Part shown: positions 26,271-35,223 of the stretch, one piece after another | How the letters are laid out: the number at the start of each line of letters is the position of its first letter | Numbering within the stretch: the stretch's first letter is position 1 | Position numbers and translations under genes: made by a program | Notes under the pieces: model-generated | Told to the model about the DNA's origin: nothing | Seen by the model: only the letters and a program-made list of their open reading frames with translations | Database searches by the model: none | Assembly: GCA_022792535.1 (NCBI GenBank) | Contig: JAAWBG010000065.1 | Coordinates: 1-64,000, forward strand | Direction of reading: 5' to 3' | Origin: Lachnospiraceae bacterium | Lineage (GTDB): Bacteria; Bacillota; Clostridia; Lachnospirales; Lachnospiraceae | DNA: 64,000 bases

Positions 26271-28574
26271 ATGAAAAAGTTTTTGAGTGTTGCAAAAGAA
26301 AGTACAGGGAGAATTTTTGGAATCATGATACATGATTTCAAAAAAATATTTATGAATCCCATTGCAGCCATTGTGGCTGTGGGAGTGTTGATCTTACCCT
26401 CTCTGTACGCCTGGTTTAATATCAAGGCAAGCTGGGATCCTTATGGAAGCACCAATAATCTGGCAGTAGCAGTGGCCAATGCCGATAAAGGGACCACAAT
26501 CCAGGGAGTAGAATTGAATATCGGAAAACAGATTATAGAGAGCCTTACTGGAAATGATCAGATCGGCTGGAAATTTACAGACCCAGATCAGGCTGTTGCA
26601 GGGGTGAAAAGTGGAAAATACTATGCGGCGGTGATCATACCAGAGGACTTTAGTTATGATATGTCCAGTATTTTGCGGAAGGATCTTTCCCGCCCTCAGA
26701 TAGAATATTATGTAAATGAAAAAAAGAATGCGATTGCTCCTAAAATCACAGACAAGGGGGCAGGAGCTATCCAGCAGCAGGTAAATGAGACTTTCATCTC
26801 TCAGGCAGTCACCGTGATGGGGGATACGGTTAAGAAGATTACAGAAGGGGTGTCGGAGACAGAGGACACTTTGAACAAGAAAGTCTTTGAAAATGTGTCA
26901 GTTTCAGATAATATTGTTTCCATAGAAAAGGCGATAGAGACATTGAACAATCTCAATGTTTCGATTGACAACTTGGTAAGCACCATAGAGGCTTTTAAGG
27001 AAACTTCGGAAGCGCTGGATCATTTGGTGACTTCTGTGAGGAATACCATAAAGACCACAGATGAGACATTGGCAGGACTTCAGAACAGTCAGGAAGATTT
27101 TCAGAAAAGCCAGTCTCTGGAACAAGTTGCCGACAGCGCGCCGAATATGTATGATGCGGTACTGGAAGCAACAAACAACAGTTTGAATAGTCTGATCGGA
27201 CGTCTTCAGAATATAGAGCGGATGATTGCTGAGGATAAACCTGCGGCAATTGCATCTTTGAACAGCATGAAAACCCAGATAACAGCCCTTAAAAATATCA
27301 ATGGCACTTTGATTGACATTCTAAAAGGAAACTCTTTTCTGTACAGCAGGCAGAGTGTGAAAGATCTGGTGGCAAGGCTGGAAGGGGTCAACAGTTCTCT
27401 CAATGGAGCTGAGACAGCGATTGACCAGACGATTCAGCTGTTGAGTACGGATCAAGATGCTTCCGCTTCCCTGGCTCAATTGCAGAACGAACTGAACGCA
27501 GCGGCAAGCAATATGCAGAGTACGCTGGAAAGTTATCGGAATGCAGTTCAGGCAGAGATCGCAGGAGTGGTGTCTGACATGAACGCAAGACTTGCGGCCA
27601 TTCGTTCCGGTGTTGCTTCTGTGAAATCCTTGGCGCCTCTGGCAGGCGATACCATTGATAGTACAGGCGCAGCCATGGATGCTTTAGGGACTTCCATGGA
27701 TTCCATAGCGGAAGTATTGAAGAATTCCAAAGAATTGATTTCTGCCGGAATTACAAACTTGGAAAATGTAAAAGAGATTCTTTTAAAACTGCAGGCAGAT
27801 GCAGATAAGAATATTGTGGACGGGGTAAAAGAATTTATCATGGAAAAATTCGGCATCAATCTGGATGAATATGATAATACCCCGGAAGCCATCGGAAGTT
27901 TTCTGTCTTCACCAGTAGAATTGAATACAGAAAAAATCTATCCTATTGCAAATTATGGTTCGGCATTATCGCCCTTTTATTCCATTCTTGCTATGTGGGT
28001 AGGAGGATTAGTTCTGGTTTCTATCTTAAAGTGCAAGGCAAAGGAAGATGAAACCTTAGAGGTGAGCAAATACCGGCCCTTTGAGCTGTATATGGGAAGA
28101 TATCTTATATTTATGATTTTTGCCATCTTACAGAGTGTGATCATCTGTCTGGGTGATCTGTATTGGCTGAAGATTCAATGCCTTCATCCAGTGATGTATA
28201 CTTTTGTGGGCGTAGTTGCAGGAATTGTGTTCTCCAATGTCATTTACACTCTGACCATTACCTTTGGAGATGTGGGAAAGGCCATTGCTGTGGTTATGCT
28301 GGTCCTTCAGGTTGCAGGAGCAGGCGGAACTTTTCCAATTGAAGTAACTCCCAGCTTTTTCAACGCCATCAATCCATTTCTGCCTTTTACTCATGGGATG
28401 AACGCTATGCGTGAGGCAATCGCAGGGTTTTATGGAAATACTTATGTGATCAGCCTTCTGAAACTTTTTGTGTATTTCCCAATCTTCTTCCTCTTTGGAA
28501 CAGTGTTCCGTACGCCATTGATTAAGCTGAACAATTTCTTTGAGGAACATCTGGAAGATACAGGAATTATGTAG
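26271..28574 (+). CDS. YhgE/Pip family membrane protein
   Basis: 767 residues: an N-terminal membrane segment (AAIVAVGVLILPSLYAWFNI, about 24-43), the conserved ASWDPYGSTNNLAVAVANAD block of YhgE/Pip proteins, a long extracellular coiled-coil region (about 180-540), and about five membrane segments in the C-terminal 230 residues (ABC-2-type fold). Family members act as phage receptors (Pip) or as parts of type VII secretion (EsaA); no WXG100 or EssC gene is seen here, so the role is open. AAGGAG precedes the start. Confidence 0.85.
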   Translation: MKKFLSVAKESTGRIFGIMIHDFKKIFMNPIAAIVAVGVLILPSLYAWFNIKASWDPYGSTNNLAVAVANADKGTTIQGVELNIGKQIIESLTGNDQIGWKFTDPDQAVAGVKSGKYYAAVIIPEDFSYDMSSILRKDLSRPQIEYYVNEKKNAIAPKITDKGAGAIQQQVNETFISQAVTVMGDTVKKITEGVSETEDTLNKKVFENVSVSDNIVSIEKAIETLNNLNVSIDNLVSTIEAFKETSEALDHLVTSVRNTIKTTDETLAGLQNSQEDFQKSQSLEQVADSAPNMYDAVLEATNNSLNSLIGRLQNIERMIAEDKPAAIASLNSMKTQITALKNINGTLIDILKGNSFLYSRQSVKDLVARLEGVNSSLNGAETAIDQTIQLLSTDQDASASLAQLQNELNAAASNMQSTLESYRNAVQAEIAGVVSDMNARLAAIRSGVASVKSLAPLAGDTIDSTGAAMDALGTSMDSIAEVLKNSKELISAGITNLENVKEILLKLQADADKNIVDGVKEFIMEKFGINLDEYDNTPEAIGSFLSSPVELNTEKIYPIANYGSALSPFYSILAMWVGGLVLVSILKCKAKEDETLEVSKYRPFELYMGRYLIFMIFAILQSVIICLGDLYWLKIQCLHPVMYTFVGVVAGIVFSNVIYTLTITFGDVGKAIAVVMLVLQVAGAGGTFPIEVTPSFFNAINPFLPFTHGMNAMREAIAGFYGNTYVISLLKLFVYFPIFFLFGTVFRTPLIKLNNFFEEHLEDTGIM

Positions 28575-28609
28575 GATAGAAATGGCAAAAGCCAATGGGA
28601 GAATGCGGG

Positions 28610-29560
28610 ATGAAATGGAAAAAATATACGATTCAGACCACCACCCAGGCAGAAGATTTTATCAGCAGCATGCTGGCGGATCTTGGCGTGGAAGGGGTTC
28701 AGATTGAAGATAATATTCCTCTGTCTTTTGAAGATAAAGAAAAAATGTTTATTGATATTCTGCCAAAGCTGCCTCCAGATCAGGGAAAGGCCCAGATCAG
28801 TTTTTTTCTGGATGCAGAAGAAGATCATGGGGAATTGTTAGATCAGGTAAAAGAAGAATTAGAACAGATGCGGCAGTTTGTGGATCTTGGGGCAGGAACG
28901 ATCCTTCAGGGCGAGACAGATGAAAAAGACTGGATCAATAACTGGAAGCAGTATTTCAAGGCTTTTGTGATAGAGGATATTTTGATTAAGCCAAGCTGGG
29001 AAACTGTGCAGGATACAGAAAAATATCGCTGTGTGATTGAGATCGACCCTGGAACTTCTTTTGGAACGGGGAAACATGAGACTACCCAGCTTTGTATCCG
29101 TCAATTGTGCCATCATATGAAACCAGGGGATCAAGTACTAGATGTGGGATGCGGAAGCGGAATCCTCTCTCTGGTTTGTCTCAAATTAGGCGCAGGAAGT
29201 GTGACCGGAACCGATATAGATCCAGCGTGTATTACAGCAGCGATGGAAAATGTCCGGGAAAATCAATTATCAGAGGAGAACTGCAGATTCTGGCAGGGGA
29301 ATCTCATTGATGATGAGGAATTTCAGAAAAAGACAGGAACGGGATACGATATTATAGTCGCAAATATTCTGGCTGATATCATTATTCCCTTGACGCCTGT
29401 GGTGCCTAAGCGCCTGAAACAAGGCGGCGTCTATATCACAAGCGGGATTATTGATTTTAAGGAAGAAGCGGTAAAAAAGGCGATTCAGGCAGAAGGACTG
29501 AGGATTCTGGAAGTGAACCGTCAAGGCGAGTGGGTGAGCATCACCGCAAAAAAAGACTGA
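28610..29560 (+). CDS. prmA: Ribosomal protein L11 methyltransferase PrmA
   Basis: 316 residues. N-terminal L11-recognition domain (MKWKKYTIQTTTQAEDFIS), then the SAM-binding Rossmann domain with FGTGKHETT, VLDVGCGSGILSLV and VANILADIIIPLTP, all typical of PrmA. The ATG at 28610 is chosen as it matches the usual family N-terminus and has GGGAG eight bases upstream; an ATG five codons before is less likely. Followed by rsmE, a common Firmicutes pairing. Confidence 0.94.
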   Translation: MKWKKYTIQTTTQAEDFISSMLADLGVEGVQIEDNIPLSFEDKEKMFIDILPKLPPDQGKAQISFFLDAEEDHGELLDQVKEELEQMRQFVDLGAGTILQGETDEKDWINNWKQYFKAFVIEDILIKPSWETVQDTEKYRCVIEIDPGTSFGTGKHETTQLCIRQLCHHMKPGDQVLDVGCGSGILSLVCLKLGAGSVTGTDIDPACITAAMENVRENQLSEENCRFWQGNLIDDEEFQKKTGTGYDIIVANILADIIIPLTPVVPKRLKQGGVYITSGIIDFKEEAVKKAIQAEGLRILEVNRQGEWVSITAKKD

Positions 29561-29659
29561 TCCGCCAGAGCATTTTTCAAACAAATGTTAGAGAGACATC
29601 TGGCAGAAAAGGCATAGAAAGGCAGGACGCCAGTTAACGCATCAGAAATGGAGGAAGGG

Positions 29660-30391
29660 ATGTTTCAGTTTTTTGTGGAACCGGAGCAGATAGAAGACCG
29701 GAAAGTAACGATTATTGGCAGTGATGTAAACCATATCAAAAATGTTCTCCGCATGAATCCAGGGACCCAGGTGCGTGTCAGTGACAATGAGGGCAGAGAT
29801 TTTCTGTGTGAGATTAGAGCCATCCAGCAGGAACAGATCCTTCTGCATATTATAAAGCCATGTGAGGGAACGGAGCCCTCTGCTAGAATCACATTGTTTC
29901 AGGGACTGCCTAAGGGAGACAAAATGGAATGGATCATTCAGAAGGCAGTGGAGCTTGGGGCGTCAGAGATTGTTCCAGTGGCCATGCAGAACTGTGTGGT
30001 GAAGTTAGACGCCAAGAAGGCGGAGCATAAGCGCGCCCGCTGGCAGGCCATTGCGGAAAGTGCGGCAAAACAGTCTAAGCGCAGTAAGATTCCTGAGATT
30101 AGAGCAGTCTGCAGCTTTCAGGAAGCGGCGGCTTATGCAGGGTCGATGGAGGTCCGTTTGCTTCCTTATGAACAGGAACGGGGCATGGCTCATACCAGGG
30201 AAGTCTTTGAAAAAATACAAAAGGGAGCTTCCATAGGGATTTTTATCGGCCCGGAAGGAGGCTTTGCTTCCAAAGAAATAGAAGCGGCTCAGGGGAATAT
30301 GGAGATCATTTCTCTTGGAAACCGGATTTTGCGCACAGAGACAGCAGGATTGGCGGTGCTTGCCATGCTGGGTTATGCGCTGGAGGACTGA
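29660..30391 (+). CDS. rsmE: 16S rRNA m3U1498 methyltransferase RsmE
   Basis: 243 residues. SPOUT-class methyltransferase: an N-terminal PUA-like part (VTIIGSDVNHIKNVLRMNPG), then QGLPKGDKMEWIIQKAVELGASEIVPV, AAKQSKRSKIPEI, and the knot residues IGPEGGFASKEIE and LGNRILRTETAGLAVLAML. Methylates U1498 of 16S rRNA in the 30S subunit. GGAGGAAGGG precedes the ATG at 29660. Confidence 0.95.
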   Translation: MFQFFVEPEQIEDRKVTIIGSDVNHIKNVLRMNPGTQVRVSDNEGRDFLCEIRAIQQEQILLHIIKPCEGTEPSARITLFQGLPKGDKMEWIIQKAVELGASEIVPVAMQNCVVKLDAKKAEHKRARWQAIAESAAKQSKRSKIPEIRAVCSFQEAAAYAGSMEVRLLPYEQERGMAHTREVFEKIQKGASIGIFIGPEGGFASKEIEAAQGNMEIISLGNRILRTETAGLAVLAMLGYALED

Positions 30392-30416
30392 CGGAGCCTG
30401 CGTGGAGGATAGAAAG

Positions 30417-31571
30417 ATGGAAGTATATTTTGATAATGCGGCCACCACCCGCTGCTGTGATCAGGCAAGAGATGCGATGCTGCAGGTATTGTCTGAGGAT
30501 TATGGGAATCCTTCTTCTCTGCACCGAAAGGGATTAGATGGAGAAAACTATATCAAAGAGGCTAAGAATCATATCTGCCGGACATTAAAGATTCGTGATT
30601 CGGAGCTTATCTTTACTTCTGGAGGAACGGAATCCAATAATCTGGCCATTATTGGAACAGCCATGGCCAATAAAAGAAGAGGTATGCATTTGATTACGAC
30701 CAAGGTGGAACATCCGGCGGTGGCGGCCCCGATGAGATATCTGGAAGAACAGGGATTTACGGTTACCTGGCTCAACACGGATGGGGATGGATTGATCTCC
30801 TTAGAACAACTGAGAGACGCAGTGACTCCGGAGACGATTCTGGTATCTATTATGTATGTAAATAATGAGATCGGAGCAGTAGAACCCATTGAGGAAGCGG
30901 CAAAGATCATAAAAGAGAAAAATCCGGAGACTTTATTTCATGTAGATGCGATCCAGGCATATGGAAAATATGTGATTCATCCAAAGAAAATAGGGATTGA
31001 TCTGATGTCAGTCAGCGGTCACAAGATTCATGGACCCAAAGGAACCGGCTTTTTGTATGTGAAAGAGAAGACAAAGATCAGACCGGTGATTTACGGGGGC
31101 GGGCAGCAGCGAGGTATGCGGTCTGGAACAGAAAATGTTCCGGGAATTGCCGGAATGGGACAGGCAGCAAAGGAAGCTTATCAGGATTTTACAGAAAAAC
31201 AGGAACATTTATATGAACTAAAAGAAACATTTTTAGCAGGAATTCAAGAGGAAACCTGGGCGCATGTGAATGGGAGAACCGGCCGGGACAGCGCCCCTCA
31301 TATTATCAGCCTTACCGTTGACGGTGTGCGCAGCGAAGTGCTGCTTCATGCATTAGAGGACCGGCAGATCTATGTCTCTGCAGGAAGCGCCTGTGCCTCT
31401 AATAAACCAGCTCCCAGCGCAGCGCTGCAGGCCATTCATGTGAAAAAAGAGGATTTAGAGTCCACCATACGCATCAGCTTTTGTTCAGAGAATACGAGAG
31501 AAGAAGTGGCCTATTGTCTGAATGCATTGAGGGAAATTGTTCCTATGCTTCGGAAATACACCAGGCATTGA
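30417..31571 (+). CDS. Cysteine desulfurase (NifS/IscS family)
   Basis: 384 residues, PLP-dependent. Pyridoxal lysine K203 in SVSGHKIHGPKGTGFLYV, the catalytic cysteine Cys326 in SAGSACAS, and the FDNAATT N-terminus. It yields sulfane sulfur. Its position directly before thiI suggests it supplies ThiI for 4-thiouridine in tRNA, as NifZ does in Bacillus subtilis. GGAGG precedes the ATG at 30417, 25 bases after the rsmE stop. Confidence 0.92.
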   Translation: MEVYFDNAATTRCCDQARDAMLQVLSEDYGNPSSLHRKGLDGENYIKEAKNHICRTLKIRDSELIFTSGGTESNNLAIIGTAMANKRRGMHLITTKVEHPAVAAPMRYLEEQGFTVTWLNTDGDGLISLEQLRDAVTPETILVSIMYVNNEIGAVEPIEEAAKIIKEKNPETLFHVDAIQAYGKYVIHPKKIGIDLMSVSGHKIHGPKGTGFLYVKEKTKIRPVIYGGGQQRGMRSGTENVPGIAGMGQAAKEAYQDFTEKQEHLYELKETFLAGIQEETWAHVNGRTGRDSAPHIISLTVDGVRSEVLLHALEDRQIYVSAGSACASNKPAPSAALQAIHVKKEDLESTIRISFCSENTREEVAYCLNALREIVPMLRKYTRH

Positions 31572-31623
31572 GGAAAAAGCGTCGTAAGGCGGGTTCATAT
31601 ATTTGGGCCAGAAAGGAAGTAAG

Positions 31624-32814
31624 ATGTTTAAAGCATTTTTGATAAAATATGGAGAGATTGGGATTAAAGGAAAGAACCGTCATCTGTTTGAGGATGCGCT
31701 GGTACACCAGATAAAATATGCCTTAAAACCGGTGGAAGGGGAATTCTTAATTACCAAAGAACAAGGACGGATCTATATCGAGGCTCTCACCGAGTATGAT
31801 TACGAAGAGACAATTGAAAATCTGCAGCATGTTTTTGGAATTGTGGGGATCTGTCCAGTGGTGCTTCAGGAAGATGCAGGTTTTGACCAGCTTGCAAAAG
31901 ATGTGATCGCCTACTTAGAGGCAAGGTATCCAGACCGAAAGAAAACCTTTAAGGTGAACACCAGACGGGCGAAAAAGAGTTATCCCTTAACATCCATGGA
32001 AGTGAGCGCAGAGCTGGGAGGACGTATTCTGGAAGCATTTCCGGAAATGAAAGTAGATCTTCATGAACCAGAACTTATGATCAATGTAGAGATCCGGAAA
32101 AAGATCAATATTTATTCAGAGATTATTCCAGGTCCAGGAGGAATGCCTGTAGGAACCAATGGAAAGGGAATGCTTCTTCTGTCAGGCGGAATTGACAGCC
32201 CGGTGGCAGGATACATGATCGCTAAGCGGGGCGTAAAGATCGACGCAGTGTATTTCCATGCACCCCCCTATACCAGTGAGCGGGCAAAACAGAAGGTGGT
32301 GGATTTGGCGAAAATTGTTGCGAAATATTCCGGGCCTATTTATCTTAAAGTGGTAAACTTTACAGATATTCAAATGTATATTTACGAAAAATGTCCCCAT
32401 GAGGAGCTGACCATTATTATGCGGCGCTACATGATGCGGATTGCAGAATATTTTGCAAAGGAAACCAATTCTTTGGGGCTGATTACCGGGGAAAGTATCG
32501 GGCAGGTGGCCAGTCAGACCATGCAGTCCCTTGCGGCTACCAACGAAGTCTGTGAACTTCCGGTGTACCGTCCTCTGATTGGTTTTGACAAACAGGAGAT
32601 TATTGCAGTTTCAGAAAAGATCGGCACCTATGAGACTTCAATTCTGCCTTATGAGGATTGCTGTACCATATTTGTGGCCAAGCATCCAGTGACAAAACCA
32701 AATTTAAAGGTGATCAGACGTTCAGAAACCCATTTACAAGAGCAGATTGAAGAGATGGTAAACGCAGCCATTGAGACAGCAGAGACGATTGTAGTGGAAG
32801 CAGATATGAAATAA
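31624..32814 (+). CDS. thiI: tRNA 4-thiouridine synthase ThiI
   Basis: 396 residues: N-terminal ferredoxin-like and THUMP domains (about 1-170), PP-loop motif LLSGGIDSPVAG (about 181-192) for adenylation of U8, and the conserved C-terminus IGTYETSILPYEDCCTIF. There is no rhodanese extension, as usual in Gram-positives, so sulfur must be delivered directly by the desulfurase encoded upstream. AAGGAAG precedes the ATG at 31624. Confidence 0.95.
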   Translation: MFKAFLIKYGEIGIKGKNRHLFEDALVHQIKYALKPVEGEFLITKEQGRIYIEALTEYDYEETIENLQHVFGIVGICPVVLQEDAGFDQLAKDVIAYLEARYPDRKKTFKVNTRRAKKSYPLTSMEVSAELGGRILEAFPEMKVDLHEPELMINVEIRKKINIYSEIIPGPGGMPVGTNGKGMLLLSGGIDSPVAGYMIAKRGVKIDAVYFHAPPYTSERAKQKVVDLAKIVAKYSGPIYLKVVNFTDIQMYIYEKCPHEELTIIMRRYMMRIAEYFAKETNSLGLITGESIGQVASQTMQSLAATNEVCELPVYRPLIGFDKQEIIAVSEKIGTYETSILPYEDCCTIFVAKHPVTKPNLKVIRRSETHLQEQIEEMVNAAIETAETIVVEADMK

Positions 32815-32816
32815 AA

Positions 32817-32838
32817 ACCCCCATGAAGCCATGGGGGT
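32817..32838. terminator. Bidirectional terminator between thiI and the HPr-like gene
   Basis: ACCCCCATG (32817-32825) and CATGGGGGT (32830-32838) around an AAGC loop. On the minus strand a TTTTTAT tract follows, on the plus strand GGGGTGACTTTT, so it best serves the minus-strand gene. Confidence 0.75.
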
Positions 32839-32859
32839 GGGGTGACTTTTAAATTTGGA

Positions 32860-33090
32860 TTAAACCAGGTATGGCTCCAATGCCGCCATAATATCATCTA
32901 CATCTGATTCTGAGTGGATAGCCAGATCAATTGGTTTGGAGAGATCCAGACTGAAAATACCCATAATAGATTTGGCGTCAATAACGTATCTTCCAGAAAT
33001 CAGATCAAAATCATAATCAAATTGAGAGATCGAGTTGACAAAGGACTTTACCTTATCAATGGAATTTAAAGAAATCTGTACTGTTTTCAT
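32860..33090 (-). CDS. HPr-like protein lacking the phosphorylatable histidine
   Basis: 76 residues with the HPr fold pattern: the block DAKSIMGIFSLDLSKPIDLAI corresponds to the HPr KSIMGVMSL region holding the regulatory serine, and the end DVDDIMAALEPYLV fits too. The segment that should contain TGIHARPA reads LNSIDKVKSF, so His15 is absent and PTS phosphotransfer from enzyme I is impossible. It could be a Crh-like regulatory form modified only at the serine (inferred). AAGGAGG stands eight bases before the ATG at 33090; an ATG two codons upstream is too close to it. It has its own promoter. Confidence 0.75.
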   Translation of the reverse strand: MKTVQISLNSIDKVKSFVNSISQFDYDFDLISGRYVIDAKSIMGIFSLDLSKPIDLAIHSESDVDDIMAALEPYLV

Positions 33091-33216
33091 GTGCATATCC
33101 TCCTTAAATGGTGCTGATTGTATTTGTTATGTGTTATGGATTCTTTCTTAATTAGATGTAATGATGTTGCATTGCTGCAAAATAGCTGCGTGAAATATTT
33201 AGCAAATCTTTCCTAT

Positions 33217-33245
33217 ATACTATCGTCTTTCCAGGGAAAAGTCAA
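33217..33245 (-). promoter_or_regulatory. Promoter of the HPr-like gene
   Basis: Minus strand TTGACT (33245-33240), 17-base spacer, TAGTAT (33222-33217). Leaves a leader of about 120 bases before the gene. Confidence 0.6.
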
Positions 33246-33335
33246 TAACACCATAACCAATTTAAGGAAGAAAAAAAGATAGGTTTTCGGCAGTTTGCCA
33301 TTGAGATTCTAGGAGATTCCAGGAGGTTTGAAAAC

Positions 33336-34697
33336 ATGAGAAGGAAAGCAGCTTTGCACAATTTAGGGTGTAAAGTCAATGCATATGAGACAGAAAGTAT
33401 GCGCCAGATGTTAGAACAGGCAGGGTATGAGATTGTGCCTTTTGAGGAACAGGCAGATGTCTATGTAATTAATACTTGCTCTGTAACGAATATTGCAGAT
33501 CGGAAATCCCGGCAGATGATTCACCGGGCCAAAAAGAGAAATCCAGACAGCGTGGTGGTGGCGGCCGGGTGTTATGTGCAGACTTCGGAAGAGCAGGCCA
33601 GAGCAGATGAGGCCATTGATCTTCTGATTGGAAATAATAAGAAACATGAACTTGCAGAATTGCTGGAACATTTTTGGGAAGAAGAAAAGAGAGGAAGATA
33701 TGAAAAAGAGAGTTCTGTGGAAGATATCGCTCAGAATCAGGAATATGAAGAACTAAAGGTGACTGGTACGGGAGAGCATACCAGAGCTTTTATTAAAATA
33801 CAAGATGGCTGTAATCAGTTCTGCAGTTACTGTATCATTCCATATGCCAGGGGCAGGGTGCGGAGCCGGAAACCAGAAGACGTCCTTTGGGAAGTACGGA
33901 CTTTGGCTCAAAATGGGTATCGGGAAATTGTATTGACTGGAATTCATTTAAGCTCTTATGGCGTAGACTTTAAACCTCAGGAACAATCTCAGGAGAAAGA
34001 CGTGAATCTGTTGAGCCTGATTCGACAGGTACATGAAGTAGAGGGAATTGACCGAATTCGTTTCGGATCTTTAGAACCTAAAATTATTACAGAAGAATTT
34101 GTAAAAGGATTGTCAGAACTGCCTAAAATCTGCCCTCATTTTCACTTATCCCTGCAAAGCGGGTGTGATGATACCTTAAAAAGAATGAACCGGAAGTACA
34201 CCTGTGAGGAATACAGAGCGGGCTGTAACTTGATCCGCAGGTATTTTTCTCATCCAGCCATTACCACAGATGTGATTGTAGGATTTCCAGGTGAGACGCC
34301 AGAAGAATTTGAGGTCACAAGAAAATTCTTAAAAGAGATCAGATTTTTTGAGATACACATTTTTAAATATTCTATGCGGAAAGGAACCCCCGCCGCCCAG
34401 AGGAAGGATCAGATACCAGAAGAGATCAAATCCGCCAGAAGCGACGTGCTTTTTGAAGATCTGGCAGAGATGAACCAGGAATATCTGAACTGGTATAGAG
34501 AAAAGGAGATAGAGATCCTTATGGAAGAAATTGTTTCCTTTGGAGAGAAAAAGTATTTCCTTGGACATACCAAAGAATATGTAAAGGCGGCGATTTTACT
34601 TCCAGAAGGAGAGGAGCCAGACTGGGAGAATAAACTGTTAAAGGGCAGGGTAGTATCTCTGTTAAAGGAACATATTCTTCTTGCAGAAAGATGCTGA
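33336..34697 (+). CDS. mtaB: tRNA t6A37 methylthiotransferase MtaB
   Basis: 453-residue radical-SAM enzyme that converts t6A to ms2t6A at position 37 of ANN-decoding tRNAs. N-terminal iron-sulfur domain with Cys in LGCKVNAYE, INTCSVTN and AAGCYVQ; radical-SAM CxxxCxxC in DGCNQFCSYCIIPYARG; C-terminal TRAM-like region. The Asn in GCKVNAYE and the sequence around IPYARGRVRSR point to MtaB rather than MiaB or RimO. CCAGGAGG precedes the start. Confidence 0.92.
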   Translation: MRRKAALHNLGCKVNAYETESMRQMLEQAGYEIVPFEEQADVYVINTCSVTNIADRKSRQMIHRAKKRNPDSVVVAAGCYVQTSEEQARADEAIDLLIGNNKKHELAELLEHFWEEEKRGRYEKESSVEDIAQNQEYEELKVTGTGEHTRAFIKIQDGCNQFCSYCIIPYARGRVRSRKPEDVLWEVRTLAQNGYREIVLTGIHLSSYGVDFKPQEQSQEKDVNLLSLIRQVHEVEGIDRIRFGSLEPKIITEEFVKGLSELPKICPHFHLSLQSGCDDTLKRMNRKYTCEEYRAGCNLIRRYFSHPAITTDVIVGFPGETPEEFEVTRKFLKEIRFFEIHIFKYSMRKGTPAAQRKDQIPEEIKSARSDVLFEDLAEMNQEYLNWYREKEIEILMEEIVSFGEKKYFLGHTKEYVKAAILLPEGEEPDWENKLLKGRVVSLLKEHILLAERC

Positions 34698-34727
34698 TAA
34701 AAATTTTAAAAAAATTTAAAATAATGC

Positions 34728-34756
34728 TTGCATTTTTTAAAAATAGCATGTATAAT
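34728..34756 (+). promoter_or_regulatory. tRNA-Glu promoter
   Basis: TTGCAT (34728-34733), 17-base spacer, TATAAT (34751-34756), 40 bases before the tRNA. Confidence 0.78.
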
Positions 34757-34796
34757 AAATTTGTTGTTGAGTTCTAGGATACAAGATACTCAATAA

Positions 34797-34868
34797 GGCT
34801 CGTTGGTCAAGCGGTTAAGACGCCGCCCTCTCACGGCGGAAACAGGGGTTCGATTCCCCTACGAGCTG
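34797..34868 (+). tRNA. tRNA-Glu (anticodon CTC)
   Basis: 72-base cloverleaf: acceptor GGCTCGT with ACGAGCT (a G-T at the first pair), anticodon stem CCGCC/GGCGG with loop CTCTCAC giving CTC, T stem AGGGG/CCCCT with loop TTCGATT. CCA not encoded. Confidence 0.95.
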
Positions 34869-34904
34869 TTATTCTATAAAAGAATAGCCCAACCCTGAAA
34901 AGTG

Positions 34905-34942
34905 CTGGAAACCATGAATGTAATGGTTTGCAGTATTTTTTT
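34905..34942 (+). terminator. Terminator of tRNA-Glu
   Basis: CTGGAAACCAT (34905-34915) with ATGGTTTGCAG (34923-34933), one mismatch inside, followed by TATTTTTTT. A smaller TATTCT/AGAATA hairpin lies just after the tRNA. Confidence 0.8.
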
Positions 34943-35151
34943 GCATAAAAATTGCTTCCCCCATCTACTATTATTCATTGACCGGGCAGACCCATTGTGC
35001 AATCGAAAGGATAGGTACCTTTGAAAGACTGCCTAAACGGAAAAAGGCGGTATTGCTGCTTACAGCGGCGGAAGGCGGTTTTACAGCGGCAACACAGAAT
35101 GAAGTCCAGAATAAAACCCCCGGAATGCCCTTCGGGGGTTTTGATTTATGA
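34942..35151 (+). pseudogene. Remnant of a flavodoxin-family NAD(P)H-dependent oxidoreductase
   Basis: A frame without start codon or ribosome site reads IASPIYYYSLTGQTHCAIERIGTF in part, followed by LPKRKKAVLLLTAAEGG. The xxSPIYYYSLTGQxKxxIDR block and the KKAxLLLTAA strand are characteristic of the flavodoxin-like FMN reductase family, and here only the middle 50 or so residues remain. The 5' part is gone and the 3' end runs into the glcD-side terminator. It lies between tRNA-Glu and the convergent flavoprotein operon, which suggests an old deletion or insertion event next to the tRNA. Confidence 0.7.
35113..35142. terminator. Strong bidirectional terminator
   Basis: AAAACCCCCG (35113-35122) and CGGGGGTTTT (35133-35142), a perfect 10-bp stem with T runs on both strands. 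It ends the minus-strand etf/glcD operon and any plus-strand read-through. Confidence 0.85.
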
Positions 35152-35223
35152 ATATATGAATATCACTTTCTAAGCAAAGTAATTTATCACCAATATTCGA
35201 AAAGAATAATCACGTAATGGTGG

